Shown: positions 24,343 to 33,454 of the stretch, piece after piece
Layout of the letters: each line of letters opens with the position of its first letter
Numbering within the stretch: the first letter of the stretch is position 1
DNA from: a bacterium
Lineage (GTDB): Bacteria > Verrucomicrobiota > Kiritimatiellia > RFP12 > UBA1067
Direction: 5' to 3'
Length of the DNA stretch: 33,474 bases
Assembly (NCBI GenBank): GCA_025360845.1
Contig: JANYBJ010000112.1
Coordinates: forward strand, 1-33,474
Notes under the pieces: generated by a model
Told to the model about the DNA's origin: nothing
What the model saw: the letters and a program-made list of their open reading frames with translations, nothing else
The model's database searches: none
Translations under genes and position numbers: made by a program

Positions 24343-25239
24343 CTATTTCCTCTTCATGGAGCTGCCGAGCGGCGGCAGGAGCGCGGGCCACGGCGGATGC
24401 CCTTCGCGCACCCGGGTCAAGTCCGCCAGCAACAGTTTCCAGTCGCGTTGCCGATGGCTCGCGTCCTTCGCCAGCATCTTCTCCAACAACAGGGCGAACG
24501 CGCCGCCCGCATGAACCGCAAAGTCTCTGACATCCGGAGCCTGCGATGTGTCCACATGGCAGTGGATCATCTCATCGTCGGTTTTTCCCTGAAAAAGCAT
24601 ACGACCCGTGACCATGTGGTACATCGTGGCGCCCAGCTCGTAAATGTCCGAACGGCAATCGAGCTTGTCACTGCCATACACCTGCTCCGGCGACATATAG
24701 GCGGGCGTGCCCAGAATCTCGTCGGCTTTCCCCGTGTTTTCGACTTTGGCCAGCGTGACCGAACGGCAGAGCCCGAGGTCCGTCACTTTCAGCGAGCCGT
24801 CGCAATCCACCATGATGTTGTCGGGCTTGATGTCGCAGTGGACCATGTGGTAGTGCGACCAGGCGTAATCCATCGCGACAGCCACGCTCTCGGCAACGGT
24901 CAGCGTGTCCTCCACGCTGATATGCCCCTTGCGGCGCAGCAAATCACCCATGGTATACCCGTCGACCAGTTCCATCACGAAGTAGTAAACGCCGTCCGAG
25001 AAGTTCGCGTCGTACACCTGCACGATCCCCGGATGCTTCAGCTGCGCCGCAGACCGCGCCTCCATGCGGAAACGCTTGACATCCTCGGGGTCCGTCGCGA
25101 ACGATGAAGCCAATATCTTAATGGCGACAAAGCGGTCCAGCGAAATCTGGCGCGCTTTCCATACGGAGGCCATGCCGCCGCGGCCGAGCAGTCCCATCAC
25201 TTCAAAATTCGGCAGCATAAACGCAGGAATCTCACTCAT
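24343..25239 (-). CDS. Serine/threonine protein kinase (Hanks type), HCD/DLG variant
   Basis: Seen: 298 residues. P-loop GRGGMASV (19-26), Lys K41, helix-C Glu E60, catalytic loop H134-C135-D136-I-K-P-D-N and metal-binding D154-L-G156, then GTPAYMSPEQ. The catalytic loop has Cys where most kinases have Arg (HRD) and the DFG is DLG; both changes occur in active kinases, so activity is likely. The chain ends shortly after the kinase domain, with no transmembrane segment or PASTA sensor, so it is cytoplasmic. Translation starts in an ATGA overlap with the zinc-finger gene. Inference: part of a signalling unit with the NtrC-type regulator. Targets unknown. Confidence 0.93.
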   Translation of the reverse strand: MSEIPAFMLPNFEVMGLLGRGGMASVWKARQISLDRFVAIKILASSFATDPEDVKRFRMEARSAAQLKHPGIVQVYDANFSDGVYYFVMELVDGYTMGDLLRRKGHISVEDTLTVAESVAVAMDYAWSHYHMVHCDIKPDNIMVDCDGSLKVTDLGLCRSVTLAKVENTGKADEILGTPAYMSPEQVYGSDKLDCRSDIYELGATMYHMVTGRMLFQGKTDDEMIHCHVDTSQAPDVRDFAVHAGGAFALLLEKMLAKDASHRQRDWKLLLADLTRVREGHPPWPALLPPLGSSMKRK

Positions 25240-26365
25240 TTCGCCAGAGCCCCTTCCCCCTGACACGTCGTACACAACAACATGGTTTCGCCTTTGCATT
25301 CCGGGCACGGAGCGCCCTTCGCCTCGCCTGAGCCCTTGCACTTCGAACACGTCACAAGACCGGTCCCCGTGCAATGCGAACACCGCGGCGCCAAGCCGCT
25401 GCCGTCACACTTCTTGCAGGCCACGCTCCCGCGCCCCTTGCAGGTTTCGCAGGGGACTTCCGCCAGGCCCTCGCACCGGGGACACCGCTTGATCGAGTCC
25501 TCGTTCAACCGTTTGGCCTGCCGCTGGTTCGCCGTTTTCGCTTCCTTGATCACACCGTTCGAGCAGCCCGGATAGGTACATTTCATCCAGCACGTGCCTT
25601 TGCACATCGTACACGTCTGGCGGCCCGTAAGCTGACACGACTCGCACGGCATCGGCATGCCCGTCATCACCAGCGCCCGCGGCCTGTTGGTCAGAACCTT
25701 CTCCAGCGCGGCCGGCACCAGCGCACGGCCGACCTTGACATCGCCCTTCAGCATCTGCCGGCGCTCGAACTCCTGCCGTCCCTGCAAGATCGCCATCTTG
25801 ACCTTGCTGACCTCGCGGTACCCGGCGAAACTGCCCGCGCCCTTGCAGGCCGGACAGGCCACCCCCTCGACCGCCTTGATGCCCTTCGACGGGTCCACCT
25901 TGCTCATGTCGAGCTGATACTTGCCCGACCCGTTGCATTTTTTACACTGCACCTGACCGCGCTGCAGCGCCTGCATCACGCGCTCATTGCCGGACAGGAT
26001 CGACTCCCCAACGCTCGCGGGATATTTTCCCGGCGGCACCAGCCGCATCAGCGCCAGCGCGTTCTGATAGTAGCAGAGCGCCTCCTCGGGATGGTCCTTC
26101 TCCAGCTCGCGCGCCTGACGGACGCTGTCCTCCACCACCGCCGCCGCCAAACGGCTCACCTCGGCATCCTTGTCGATTGCGGGGGCAGCCGGCTTCTCCA
26201 CCGCAGAAGCGGCCGCCTGCGGCTTGGGCAACACCGCGGAGCAGTGGGAACAGACCGTCTCCCCGGACTTGGCCTCGCGTCCACACGCCTTGCAGACCAC
26301 CATCCCCTGCGCCCAAAGCACCGCTGCCACAGCCACCGACAGCACCGCCATCATCCACCGTTTAC

Positions 26366-26369
<4 letters not shown>
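25236..26369 (-). CDS. Secreted zinc-ribbon protein with DnaJ-like CxxCxGxG repeats
   Basis: Seen: 377 residues. A signal peptide (MSKRWMMAVLSVAVAAVLWAQ) is followed by a CKAC...CSHC zinc ribbon (about 26-45), a helical TPR-like segment (about 70-140) and then numerous Cys pairs. The pairs are CKKCNGSG and CPACKGAG first, then a packed C-terminal array (CETCKGRG, CKKCDGSG, CSHCTGTG, CSKCKGSG, CPECKG, CTTCQGEG). These match the DnaJ central zinc-binding pattern but without a J domain. Family knowledge: such arrays bind zinc and unfolded or thiol-containing proteins. Inference: an envelope thiol or folding factor, or a zinc sensor. Flanked by overlapping starts on both sides (NtrC regulator before, kinase after). 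The signal peptide is odd for a zinc-finger protein. Confidence 0.83.
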
Positions 26370-27772
<1,403 letters not shown>

Positions 27773-27936
27773 GTCACGTCCCCGTACCGCAATCACGCAC
27801 TTATTAAACAATACGGATACTATAGCCGTTCACACGCTGTCCGACCAGCCCAAAACGGGAATTTTTGACCCACTGTGACAGACCGGGCACCTTCTCTCAG
27901 TTCTAAAAGAAGACAACGCCCGTTCCATGTTCTTTC

Positions 27937-27960
27937 GGCTCTTCGGCGAAACGCGGAAAA
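27937..27960 (+). repeat. 24-bp direct repeat, left copy (candidate island boundary)
   Basis: The stretch begins GGCTCTTCGGCGAAACGCGG and ends AAAA. It recurs in the same orientation at 33335-33358 with a single change (G to T in the TTCGnCGAA core), 5.4 kb away. The bases flanking the two copies do not match, so the repeat is sharply bounded. Either an attachment-site-like duplication or a dispersed intergenic repeat. Confidence 0.65.
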
Positions 27961-28009
27961 TCATAAGGCTTTTCTGATGTTGGTTGGTAAGCGGCTCAAC
28001 TTTGATAGC

Positions 28010-28144
28010 CTAGCCGTGTTTTGAGCGCCGTGGTATAACGCGGGCATGAACACACAAATCGTGAAGACGGACAACCACACGTAGCCCATCCGGATCGCCG
28101 TCGGCCACAAAGATCTTGATTGTAAACGGCACTTGCTTGCTCAT
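28010..28144 (-). pseudogene. Truncated GIY-YIG nuclease family gene, N-terminal fragment
   Basis: Seen: 44 codons from the ATG at 28144 (ribosome site GAAGGGAA upstream) to TAG. The first 25 residues, MSKQVPFTIKIFVADGDPDG then LRVVV, match the start of GIY-YIG/DUF4357 family proteins (about 270-300 residues, often 'FTIKIFV-DGDPDGLR'). After that the sequence (RLHDLCVHARVIPRR) leaves the family and stops. Inference: a deletion or frameshift remnant at the end of the accessory cluster, so probably non-functional. It sits just downstream of the SMC ATPase on the same strand. Confidence 0.75.
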
Positions 28145-28161
28145 AGGTAGTTTCCCTTCTG

Positions 28162-30867
28162 TTAAACCGAAAGCGTTACCGAGCGAGCGCCTAAGCCCGC
28201 ATAATCGGAAGGATTGCAGCTTAGGACGATGACCTGCAGACCGCGCGAAGCGCCGCGATCCAACATCCCCTGCATCGTGTTGACGCGGTCCGGATCGGAG
28301 TAGGCGAACGCGTCATCGAAAACGATGGGCAGCGAACCGTCGTGGTCTGCGGCCAGCAACTCAGCGATAGCAAGGCGCACGGCCGCGGCAACCTGTTCGC
28401 GGGTTCCGCCGCTCAGGCTGTCGAACGGCAGGGCACCGCCCTGGGTTGAGCGCACAAATTCAATGCTTTTGAAGGCATTGTCTTCAAAGGTCACTATAGC
28501 CCGAGCCTCCGGCCCGAACAGCCGTTTCAAATAGTCGCCGATCTTCTCCGCCAAAGGTTGCGAGAAACGGTCGGCCAAAGCGCGTTGCTCCTGCTGGAAC
28601 AACTCGTCGATCAGCGCGATGGCCTGCGCTTTGCGAGTGACGGCCGACAAATGCTCCTCGGCCGAAGCTCGCTTGGCCTCAGCTTGCGCCAATTCGGCAT
28701 GGGGATCTTCCGCGCCGTCTGAACGGAGCGCGGCCTGGCTTACGGCGCGTCGCGTCCCAGCATCCTGGCACTCCTGATCCTTCGCCGTCATCGCCCGCTT
28801 CAGCCGGTCGCAGGCTTGGCTCAAATCATCGGGTTGCAAGGCTGCCAGCGCCGCCTGGGTTTGGGTGAGCGAGACACTCGCAGCCTGCCATGCCGTGCGA
28901 ACATCTGCAAGCGTCTTCGCACGCTCTTCATCCACGCCATGGCTATCCACCAGCATCTTCAACTGCGCTTCAAAGCCCGTGAGTTTCTGTGTGTCTTCTG
29001 CTATGCCGCATAGGAGAACTGTCAACTTTTCAGCTAACCTCTTTTGTTGGGTCCATAACTCATCTCGCACGGCCTTTGCCTCCACCTCACCAGCTTCAAT
29101 GTCGTGAAGGGCTTTGTCCTCGCGAAGCCGCCATGCTTTTGCGTCCGCTAGTGATGCAGGCCGTTCCGCATTGCCAACCTGCTCCATGCGTCGCGCCACT
29201 TCTGCCTCAGCGGCTGTGAGTTCATCTTTTGCCGCAACGCAAGCCTCTGCCAGGGCATCGGCATCCAGCTCTTCAAGAGCCGCTTCGGCCTTGGATGCTT
29301 TGCCCTCCCAGTCCGCCCTTATCACCACTACCTCTGCCGCTCTCGCGACTGACTCCAAGCCGTATTTGTCCAAGGAGCTCCGCAATTTATCCTTCGCTAA
29401 ACGCACCTCTTCGCGGGCCTTGCCCAAACTGTCCCCCCCTCCGGGGTGGATCCTCAGGCAAAACGCCTCACCCACTTTGACTTCGGCGGCTTCCGTCACC
29501 ATCCGACGGTCACCAACAGACAGTTCGGCTCCGCCGACCCGTACTGATTGGTTACATGCAACGACTTCGACTTCCGCTGCCATGGCATTCATGGCTGCGG
29601 TCGCCTGCTCCTGCTTTCTCTCCAGAGTTTGCAGTGCCGTTAAACCCGTCCGGTCAATGGCAACAAGCTGAGACAGCTTCTCACGGTATCCTGTGATTTC
29701 TTTTTTCAGAGCCTGTGCCCGCTCCAGCCGCGTCATCAATTCTCTGTTGCGGTCATCCTTCGCGAACCAACCCACACACGCAACGGCAATTTCCCTTCGC
29801 AGCCGCACTACACGGGTTTTATTGAGGGCCTCGTCATACTTGCTCTCGGCTGCCGCGCTCCGCTCACGATTGGCTCCAATTGTTTGAGTAAGTCGTTTCT
29901 CATCCTCTTGCTTGGGCGACAATGCCGCGCGCAATTTGCCGACAGATTCCCTCAGCCCGAGGATCGCCTTCTCAACCGATTCCAATGTTTCCTTTTTGCC
30001 GGCTACGCCCTTGAGGTCTTGCCCCTGACGCTCTTCAGCCCTGCTCAACTCTTCAGCTTGTGCAAGCTTCTCTTCAGCCTGCGCCCGCTGCTCAGCCAAT
30101 TTTTCAAGGTCGTCAGACGCGCGCTGGGCAGTCGCTGCGGCCTCATCGAACTCCCGAACCGTTTGTTCCAAACGGGTCAAACGACCTGAAGCCGCATCAT
30201 GCTCCGCACGCGCCTGCTGAGCCTCCGTTTGCGCCCGATCCAGATCAGAGCCTTTTTTCACGCTGCCGCCAGAACGAACATAGATCCGCTCTTTGGCTTC
30301 CGCAAAGCGAGCCGCCACCCGAGCGTCGAATTCGGACTGCATGGCGACCGCGCCGCCCGCCTGTTGGAGTTGCTGGAGCAGCTCCGCCTTCTGCCCGTCC
30401 GTCGACGCGGCCGGATCGTTCCCACTCATGCCCTGCCACACCCAGAGATGCGCCCACTGCACGCCGACGCGCTCCAGAATATTGCGTCCACCCGACACTT
30501 CCGGCACGCCGAGCAACGCATGCAACCGCGTCTCGGCCTCCTCCCCCTGCCAAGTGCCGCCGCCAGTTTTCGTCAATTGCGTCGTGCCGTTCGCACCGCT
30601 GAACCGCTTCTTGATCAGGTATTCAGCGCCTTGGGCGACAAATCGGATTTCGACCTCGGGATGACCATTGTAGAGCGTCGAGACCATACTCTTCTGGGCT
30701 TCGCCCGTTACGGTAGCCTTCAGAAACAGCCCGCGGTGAATGGCTTCAATCAGCGTGCTCTTGCCCGTCTCATTCGCACCGCCGACCAACGTTCGAAACG
30801 GATCGAAGGTAACCGTCACATCGCGGTGAATGCGGTAATTACGCACAGTGGCTGATAGCAGTCTCAT
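28162..30867 (-). CDS. SMC/Rad50/SbcC-like ATPase
   Basis: Seen: 901 residues, start at the ATG overlapping the nuclease stop, behind a perfect AGGAGGTG. Walker A is GGANETGKST (29-38). The C-terminal half of the head has LSGGTREQVAAAVRLA (signature) and Walker B LPIVFDDAF. Long Ala/Glu/Lys-rich coiled coils run between them, broken by a beta-rich insert around the middle (VEVVACNQSVRVGGAELSVGDRR... to FCLRIHPGGG). No CxxC zinc-hook motif is present, unlike classic Rad50/SbcC. Family knowledge: Rad50-type ATPases open DNA ends for the Mre11 nuclease, in repair and sometimes in phage defence. Forms a complex with the upstream nuclease, by operon logic. Confidence 0.9.
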   Translation of the reverse strand: MRLLSATVRNYRIHRDVTVTFDPFRTLVGGANETGKSTLIEAIHRGLFLKATVTGEAQKSMVSTLYNGHPEVEIRFVAQGAEYLIKKRFSGANGTTQLTKTGGGTWQGEEAETRLHALLGVPEVSGGRNILERVGVQWAHLWVWQGMSGNDPAASTDGQKAELLQQLQQAGGAVAMQSEFDARVAARFAEAKERIYVRSGGSVKKGSDLDRAQTEAQQARAEHDAASGRLTRLEQTVREFDEAAATAQRASDDLEKLAEQRAQAEEKLAQAEELSRAEERQGQDLKGVAGKKETLESVEKAILGLRESVGKLRAALSPKQEDEKRLTQTIGANRERSAAAESKYDEALNKTRVVRLRREIAVACVGWFAKDDRNRELMTRLERAQALKKEITGYREKLSQLVAIDRTGLTALQTLERKQEQATAAMNAMAAEVEVVACNQSVRVGGAELSVGDRRMVTEAAEVKVGEAFCLRIHPGGGDSLGKAREEVRLAKDKLRSSLDKYGLESVARAAEVVVIRADWEGKASKAEAALEELDADALAEACVAAKDELTAAEAEVARRMEQVGNAERPASLADAKAWRLREDKALHDIEAGEVEAKAVRDELWTQQKRLAEKLTVLLCGIAEDTQKLTGFEAQLKMLVDSHGVDEERAKTLADVRTAWQAASVSLTQTQAALAALQPDDLSQACDRLKRAMTAKDQECQDAGTRRAVSQAALRSDGAEDPHAELAQAEAKRASAEEHLSAVTRKAQAIALIDELFQQEQRALADRFSQPLAEKIGDYLKRLFGPEARAIVTFEDNAFKSIEFVRSTQGGALPFDSLSGGTREQVAAAVRLAIAELLAADHDGSLPIVFDDAFAYSDPDRVNTMQGMLDRGASRGLQVIVLSCNPSDYAGLGARSVTLSV

Positions 30868-32039
30868 GGCCGCACCTCCTGTGTACATGCCGCATGAAGT
30901 TCCCGCAGCGCGATCCTTGCGACCTGCGCATCGTCGCTATCTCCGGATGCCCGTTCCACAAGCTTGCGTGCCACGCTGGCAATCAGGGGATCGGCGCTCC
31001 GCTCGGTCAAAGCCTGAATTTCCGCGTCTGTCGGGGCAATCAGCGTCCGGTTTGCCAGTTTCAATCGCAGCAACCGCGCCTCCTGCGACTCGACGATCTG
31101 CTCCAGCCGGTTGGCCGCTTCAATGCCGACCGAACCCGTTAGCGTCAGACGCAACAGATCCTCGTTCGCACGCGAACCCACAAGGACGGTCAGGCGCTCT
31201 TCCAGCGTGTCCAGCGCCACGTCATCGGCAAAATCGAAGGCCATGTCATTCCACTTGAGGTGCGCGGTCATCACCCGAGTGACTTGCGGCACCCCGCCGC
31301 GCCGCGACTCCACAATCAGGACGTTGCCCGGATCATGCTCACCGCCTTTCGGAAACCGGTCCAGTTCCGGCGTGCCGGCATACCACGCCTTCGCGTCAAT
31401 CTGCTTGGTGCCGTGCCAATCGCCGAGAGCGATGTAGTCGATCTCCGCGACGGGCAGCCGCGACAGATCCAGCAAATTGGCGGCACCGCCGCCCTCCTCG
31501 TCATCTGCCCATTGGCCTGAAAACGTCTGCGTGCTGCCGTGGGCCAGCACGATACGTGGTTTGTCGGGCGAAAAACCAGCAAACGCTTCAGGCGTACGCA
31601 GCCAATCCGTCGGGTCGGCCATGACCGCGCGACGCAACAGCGGACAAGGCAGTATCACCGCCGAATCCAATTCGACCGGGGCGGCCTCCAGCAACACGCG
31701 CAGATTCGGAGCGAGCGCCTCACGTTCGCGCTGAAAGAACGCCTGTTCCCAAACGCTCCCCGGCCCCCCGTGGTCGTGATTGCCCGGAATCACGATGACC
31801 GGCACCCCGATCTGTCCGATCGCGCTGCACGCCGCCGATACCGTGCCTCTGTCCGCGCTGGGCGAATCGAACAGGTCACCCGCGACCAGCACAAACTCCG
31901 CGCCGCTCTCCTGTGCGACGCGGCCGATACGCTTGATCGCATCGAACCGAGCCTGATGCACGAGTGCCCGCTTGTGCGCATCAGCAATTCCCGCGAACGG
32001 TTTCCCGATCTGCCAGTCTGCCGTGTGAATGAATTTCAT
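30864..32039 (-). CDS. Mre11/SbcD-like metallophosphoesterase (DNA repair exonuclease family)
   Basis: Seen: 391 residues. Metal-site motifs in order: HTADWQIG (D8, with Gln10 where SbcD/Mre11 has His), GDLFD (about 54), GNHDHG (about 90), LAHGST and GDWHG. The C-terminal 120 residues are a helical capping part. Its start overlaps the RhuM stop and its stop overlaps the ATPase start (both ATGA). Family knowledge: partners of Rad50-like ATPases, cutting DNA ends and hairpins with Mn2+. The DWQ variant is shared by the second copy, so it is probably a subfamily trait and not damage. A diverged copy of its first 77 codons lies upstream, beyond rhuM. Confidence 0.9.
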   Translation of the reverse strand: MKFIHTADWQIGKPFAGIADAHKRALVHQARFDAIKRIGRVAQESGAEFVLVAGDLFDSPSADRGTVSAACSAIGQIGVPVIVIPGNHDHGGPGSVWEQAFFQREREALAPNLRVLLEAAPVELDSAVILPCPLLRRAVMADPTDWLRTPEAFAGFSPDKPRIVLAHGSTQTFSGQWADDEEGGGAANLLDLSRLPVAEIDYIALGDWHGTKQIDAKAWYAGTPELDRFPKGGEHDPGNVLIVESRRGGVPQVTRVMTAHLKWNDMAFDFADDVALDTLEERLTVLVGSRANEDLLRLTLTGSVGIEAANRLEQIVESQEARLLRLKLANRTLIAPTDAEIQALTERSADPLIASVARKLVERASGDSDDAQVARIALRELHAACTQEVRP

Positions 32040-33034
32040 GGCTTCCGTCCCTCGATACGCTTGATCTCCCGATCAAAATCAGAAATGTACTCCATGTCCT
32101 GACGCTTCCGGTATACCTCGTATTCCCCTTCGGTTTTGAGCTTCGCCTCCAGAGCGCTCACCTTGCCCTTGTCTTGGAGAATCGGGTAATTCGACAGCTC
32201 CAGGAAGCCGTTCAGGAAAATGATCCAGTCGGCCATCCGCATCAGGATGCCCCGCTCGGCCCGGTTCTCCGCAAGGTCCAGATAGGCGGAAACGATGCGG
32301 TTCAGTTCCGTCACATGGGCCTTGTTGAGATAGTTCTTCGCCACCGTGATGTCGGATTTCAGGATCTTGCCGACCGGCGCGTGTTTCCACGTTGTGAGCC
32401 CCATGTGGATCTTGGCCGCATCCGCTGAGGCGCAGATCAGTTCAGCCGCCGTCTGCCCGGTGATCGCCCAGTGCAGTTTGTTCTGAACCGTCGCGAAGAA
32501 CTCCTTCGTCAGCGGCGCTTCGGGACTGTAATCCGACGAGAGCGCATAGATGTCCGTAAGCTTCTGGTAAAAGCGCCGCTCACTGGCGCGGATCTCGCGG
32601 ATGCGTTCAAGCAGTTCGTCGAAGTAATCCTTACCGAAAGCCTGCTTTCCCTGTTTCAGCCTCTCGTCGTCCAGAACGAAACCCTTGATGATGAACTCCC
32701 GCAGCGTCGCTGTGGCCCAGATGCGGAACTGCGTGGCCTGATAGCTGTTGACGCGGTAGCCGACCGCGATGATAGCATCGAGATTATAAAAGCGGGTCTG
32801 GTAGTTCTTGCCGTCAGCGGCAGTTGTTTCCAAAATGGAAATAACTGAACCCTCTTTCAATTCGCCGGAGTCAAAGATGTTCTGCAGGTGCTTGTTGATG
32901 GCCGGCACCTTGACCCCGAACAACTTGGCCAGCGCCTTCTGTGTCAGCCAGACCGTCTCGTCTTTAAAGAACACCTCAACCCTCACCGCCCCGTTCGGCG
33001 CGGTGTAAAGCAGAAACTGGTTTTGTTCGTTCAT
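32036..33034 (-). CDS. rhuM: RhuM family protein
   Basis: Seen: 332 residues matching the RhuM (PF13310) family along the whole length: VEVFFKDETVWLTQKALAKLFGV at the start (a Bro-N/winged-helix-like opening), INKHLQNIFDSGELKEGSVISI, YNLDAIIAVGYRVNS, RIWATATLREFIIKGFVLDDERL, and a helical tail ending DFDREIKRIEGRKP. The name comes from a Salmonella pathogenicity island gene; function is unknown. RhuM genes often sit as passengers inside type I and other restriction operons. Here it lies between a broken and an intact nuclease 5' end, sharing ATGA overlaps on both sides. A GAGGAG ribosome site 8 nt upstream lies within the tail of the broken copy. Confidence 0.93.
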   Translation of the reverse strand: MNEQNQFLLYTAPNGAVRVEVFFKDETVWLTQKALAKLFGVKVPAINKHLQNIFDSGELKEGSVISILETTAADGKNYQTRFYNLDAIIAVGYRVNSYQATQFRIWATATLREFIIKGFVLDDERLKQGKQAFGKDYFDELLERIREIRASERRFYQKLTDIYALSSDYSPEAPLTKEFFATVQNKLHWAITGQTAAELICASADAAKIHMGLTTWKHAPVGKILKSDITVAKNYLNKAHVTELNRIVSAYLDLAENRAERGILMRMADWIIFLNGFLELSNYPILQDKGKVSALEAKLKTEGEYEVYRKRQDMEYISDFDREIKRIEGRKP

Positions 33035-33294
33035 TCTTTCATCTCCTCAAGCAGCTCGTCCGATCCGATCCCGCTGCATGCCGCCGATACCGTGCCTCTG
33101 TCCCTGTCCACGCTCGGTGAATCAAAGAGGTCGCCCGCGACCATCACAAACGCCGTACCGTTCTCCTGTGAGACGCGTTCGATACGCTTGAGCACATCGA
33201 TCCGCGCCTGATGCACGAGTAAACGCTTGTGCGCATCAGCGATTCCCGCGAACGGTTTTCCGATCTGCCAGTCTGCCGTGTGAATGAATTTCAT
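33031..33294 (-). pseudogene. Truncated copy of the SbcD-like nuclease gene (5' 77 codons)
   Basis: Seen: 87 codons. Residues 1-77 align with the N-terminus of the intact nuclease downstream, with a two-residue insertion (DRDRGTV against DRGTV) and about 15 changes. The last ten (SDELLEEMKE) are unrelated and end in an ATGA overlap with rhuM. Hand alignment of the DNA gives about 89% identity over roughly 225 bp, with the first 35 bp identical. It keeps only metal motifs I and II, so it cannot be an active nuclease. Inference: the 5' stub of a resident gene split by insertion of rhuM together with a replacement 5' end. It may still be translated and couple rhuM expression. Confidence 0.85.
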
Positions 33295-33334
33295 GTACGA
33301 ATGCCCCTTACGCTTTGAATTCTATCAAACTCAT

Positions 33335-33358
33335 GGCTCTTCGTCGAAACGCGGAAAA
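33335..33358 (+). repeat. 24-bp direct repeat, right copy (candidate island boundary)
   Basis: Begins GGCTCTTCGTCGAAACGCGG and ends AAAA; 23 of 24 bases equal the copy at 27937-27960. It sits about 40 bp upstream of the truncated nuclease copy, so the pair encloses the whole RhuM/SbcCD-like cluster. Confidence 0.65.
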
Positions 33359-33361
33359 GTT

Positions 33362-33410
33362 GCCTGAAAACCAGGCATCCGGAAGCGAACCGGACGCTTG
33401 ATTTTCAGGC
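33362..33410. repeat. Long inverted repeat with nested arms, function unknown
   Basis: GCCTGAAAA (33362-33370) pairs exactly with TTTTCAGGC (33402-33410). The loop holds further pairing options (TCCGG/CCGGA and AAGCG/CGCTT), so the whole could fold as a long stem or cruciform. It lies between the two divergent starts (33294 and 33455), so terminator use is unlikely. It might be an operator, a 5' leader structure of the right-hand gene, or a recombination site. Confidence 0.5.
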
Positions 33411-33454
33411 GTGAAACGCATAAAACTCTGTTTCGGAAACGAAAGGAGAGTTGT

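Larger units (their letters stand above)
27773..28161. other. Gap between SMC ATPase gene and the NtrC operon
   Basis: This 389-bp stretch holds the left copy of the 24-bp direct repeat (27937-27960) and the decayed GIY-YIG fragment (28010-28144). The rest (about 27773-27930) is the upstream region of the NtrC gene, with a TATAGT on the minus strand but no matching -35 that I trust. I could not make out a sigma54-type (GG-N10-GC) site with confidence. Confidence 0.4.

Noticed and set aside
27830-27928. 32-residue minus-strand ORF (MERALSSFRTERRCPVCHSG...) upstream of the NtrC gene
   Set aside because: It has a CxxCH-like stretch, but there is no ribosome site and no signal peptide, and it lies in the promoter region. 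Too short to support.
28162-30867. Classic SbcC with zinc hook
   Set aside because: No CxxC motif occurs in the coiled-coil region, so I named it SMC/Rad50-like and gave no sbcC symbol.
33362-33410. Integron attC site
   Set aside because: The arms lack the GTTRRRY/RYYYAAC core, and no integron integrase or cassette array is present.
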